Origin: Segetibacter sp.
GTDB taxonomy: Bacteria; Bacteroidota; Bacteroidia; Chitinophagales; Chitinophagaceae
DNA: 7,055 bases
Reading direction: 5' to 3'
NCBI GenBank assembly: GCA_030146445.1
Contig: JASLBT010000226.1
Location: 1-7,055, forward strand
The notes beneath the pieces were generated by a model. It saw nothing but the letters and a program-made list of their open reading frames with translations, was not told the DNA's origin and did no database searches. Positions 6,932-7,055 of the stretch are shown here, piece by piece. Within the stretch, counting starts at the first letter, position 1, and each line of letters begins with the position of its first letter. Both the position numbers and the translations under genes were made by a program.

Positions 6932-7055
6932 TTTCTAAAGGTAAATATTGCTTGTTTACGATCAAACGTATCAATTGTAAGCTTCCGGTGTCGATCATCT
7001 TTAGTGTTCTTTCGTGATCCTTTCGAATCAATATACTGTCGCTACCAAGATGTAA
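6924..7055 (-). CDS. C-terminal end of the upstream reading frame, probably the N-terminal part of the same helicase-like gene
   Basis: A frame open from the right edge for 43 codons ends at TGA 6926-6924, overlapping ATG 6931 of the nuclease frame by 8 nt. Its end includes SDSILIRKDHERTLKMIDTG followed by SLQLIRLIVNKQYLPLENG. The stretch around SDSIL and LKMIDTGSLQLI resembles the region after helicase motif IV (NYRSTxxILD...LI..N..RL), with the NYRS arginine absent. Joined to the next frame, the distance from LQLI to PEPVGYE (about 35 residues) is what helicases of this group show. Removing one A from the run at 6931-6934 would give PLEMVDQPG and fuse the frames. The alternative is two coupled genes with overlapping stop and start. 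Too short for a firm family call. Confidence 0.5.
   Translation of the reverse strand, partial: LHLGSDSILIRKDHERTLKMIDTGSLQLIRLIVNKQYLPLENG

Overview
The window reads as a piece of a Bacteroidota chromosome, most likely from the Chitinophagaceae or a close relative. The evidence is a family combination typical of that phylum: a DUF5777 beta-barrel protein next to a YceI protein and a lipoprotein cytochrome c, a tRNA_anti-like OB-fold membrane protein, an Ig-like lipoprotein with the CANIIPPSGGP-type mature N-terminus, and a UvrD-like protein fused to a RecB-type nuclease. Start codons have A-rich rather than Shine-Dalgarno leaders, which also fits. Every supported gene is on the minus strand, so in transcription order the window runs from right to left. 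I see no tRNA, rRNA, CRISPR array, insertion sequence or phage gene.

Right to left. (1) 7055-4952: an SF1 helicase-like/PD-(D/E)XK nuclease gene whose 5' part lies outside the window. It appears as a 43-codon C-terminal fragment ending at 6924 and a 659-codon ORF starting at 6931. The two read as one protein if a single A is removed from the 4-A run at 6931-6934. The nuclease domain keeps its catalytic residues, while helicase motifs V and VI are unrecognisable at the residues that matter. (2) 4818-3412: an outer-membrane-type Ig-like lipoprotein. (3) 3189-2572: recR, recombination mediator. (4) 2468-2055: a membrane-anchored OB-fold protein. (5) 1881-1492, 1470-928 and 896-1: a compact three-gene unit (gaps of 21 and 31 nt) encoding a one-haem lipoprotein cytochrome c, a secreted YceI-like carrier and a DUF5777 outer-membrane barrel. 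The barrel gene is frameshifted at about 721 and runs off the left edge.

The cytochrome/YceI/DUF5777 unit looks like one envelope module, plausibly redox or isoprenoid-related; its biochemical role is not shown by the sequence. RecR and the helicase-nuclease are both DNA-repair type proteins but are separated by an envelope gene and do not form an obvious operon. Two, possibly three, single-base indels next to short homopolymers break otherwise well-conserved genes. That could be gene decay, but a homopolymer-error-prone assembly is an equally good explanation and should be excluded first.

Intergenic stretches are all under 300 bases (3190-3411, 1882-2054, 4819-4951, 2469-2571). They hold weak promoter-like boxes and one inverted repeat, described below. 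I found no clearly novel system; the most interesting item is the degenerate helicase with an intact nuclease.
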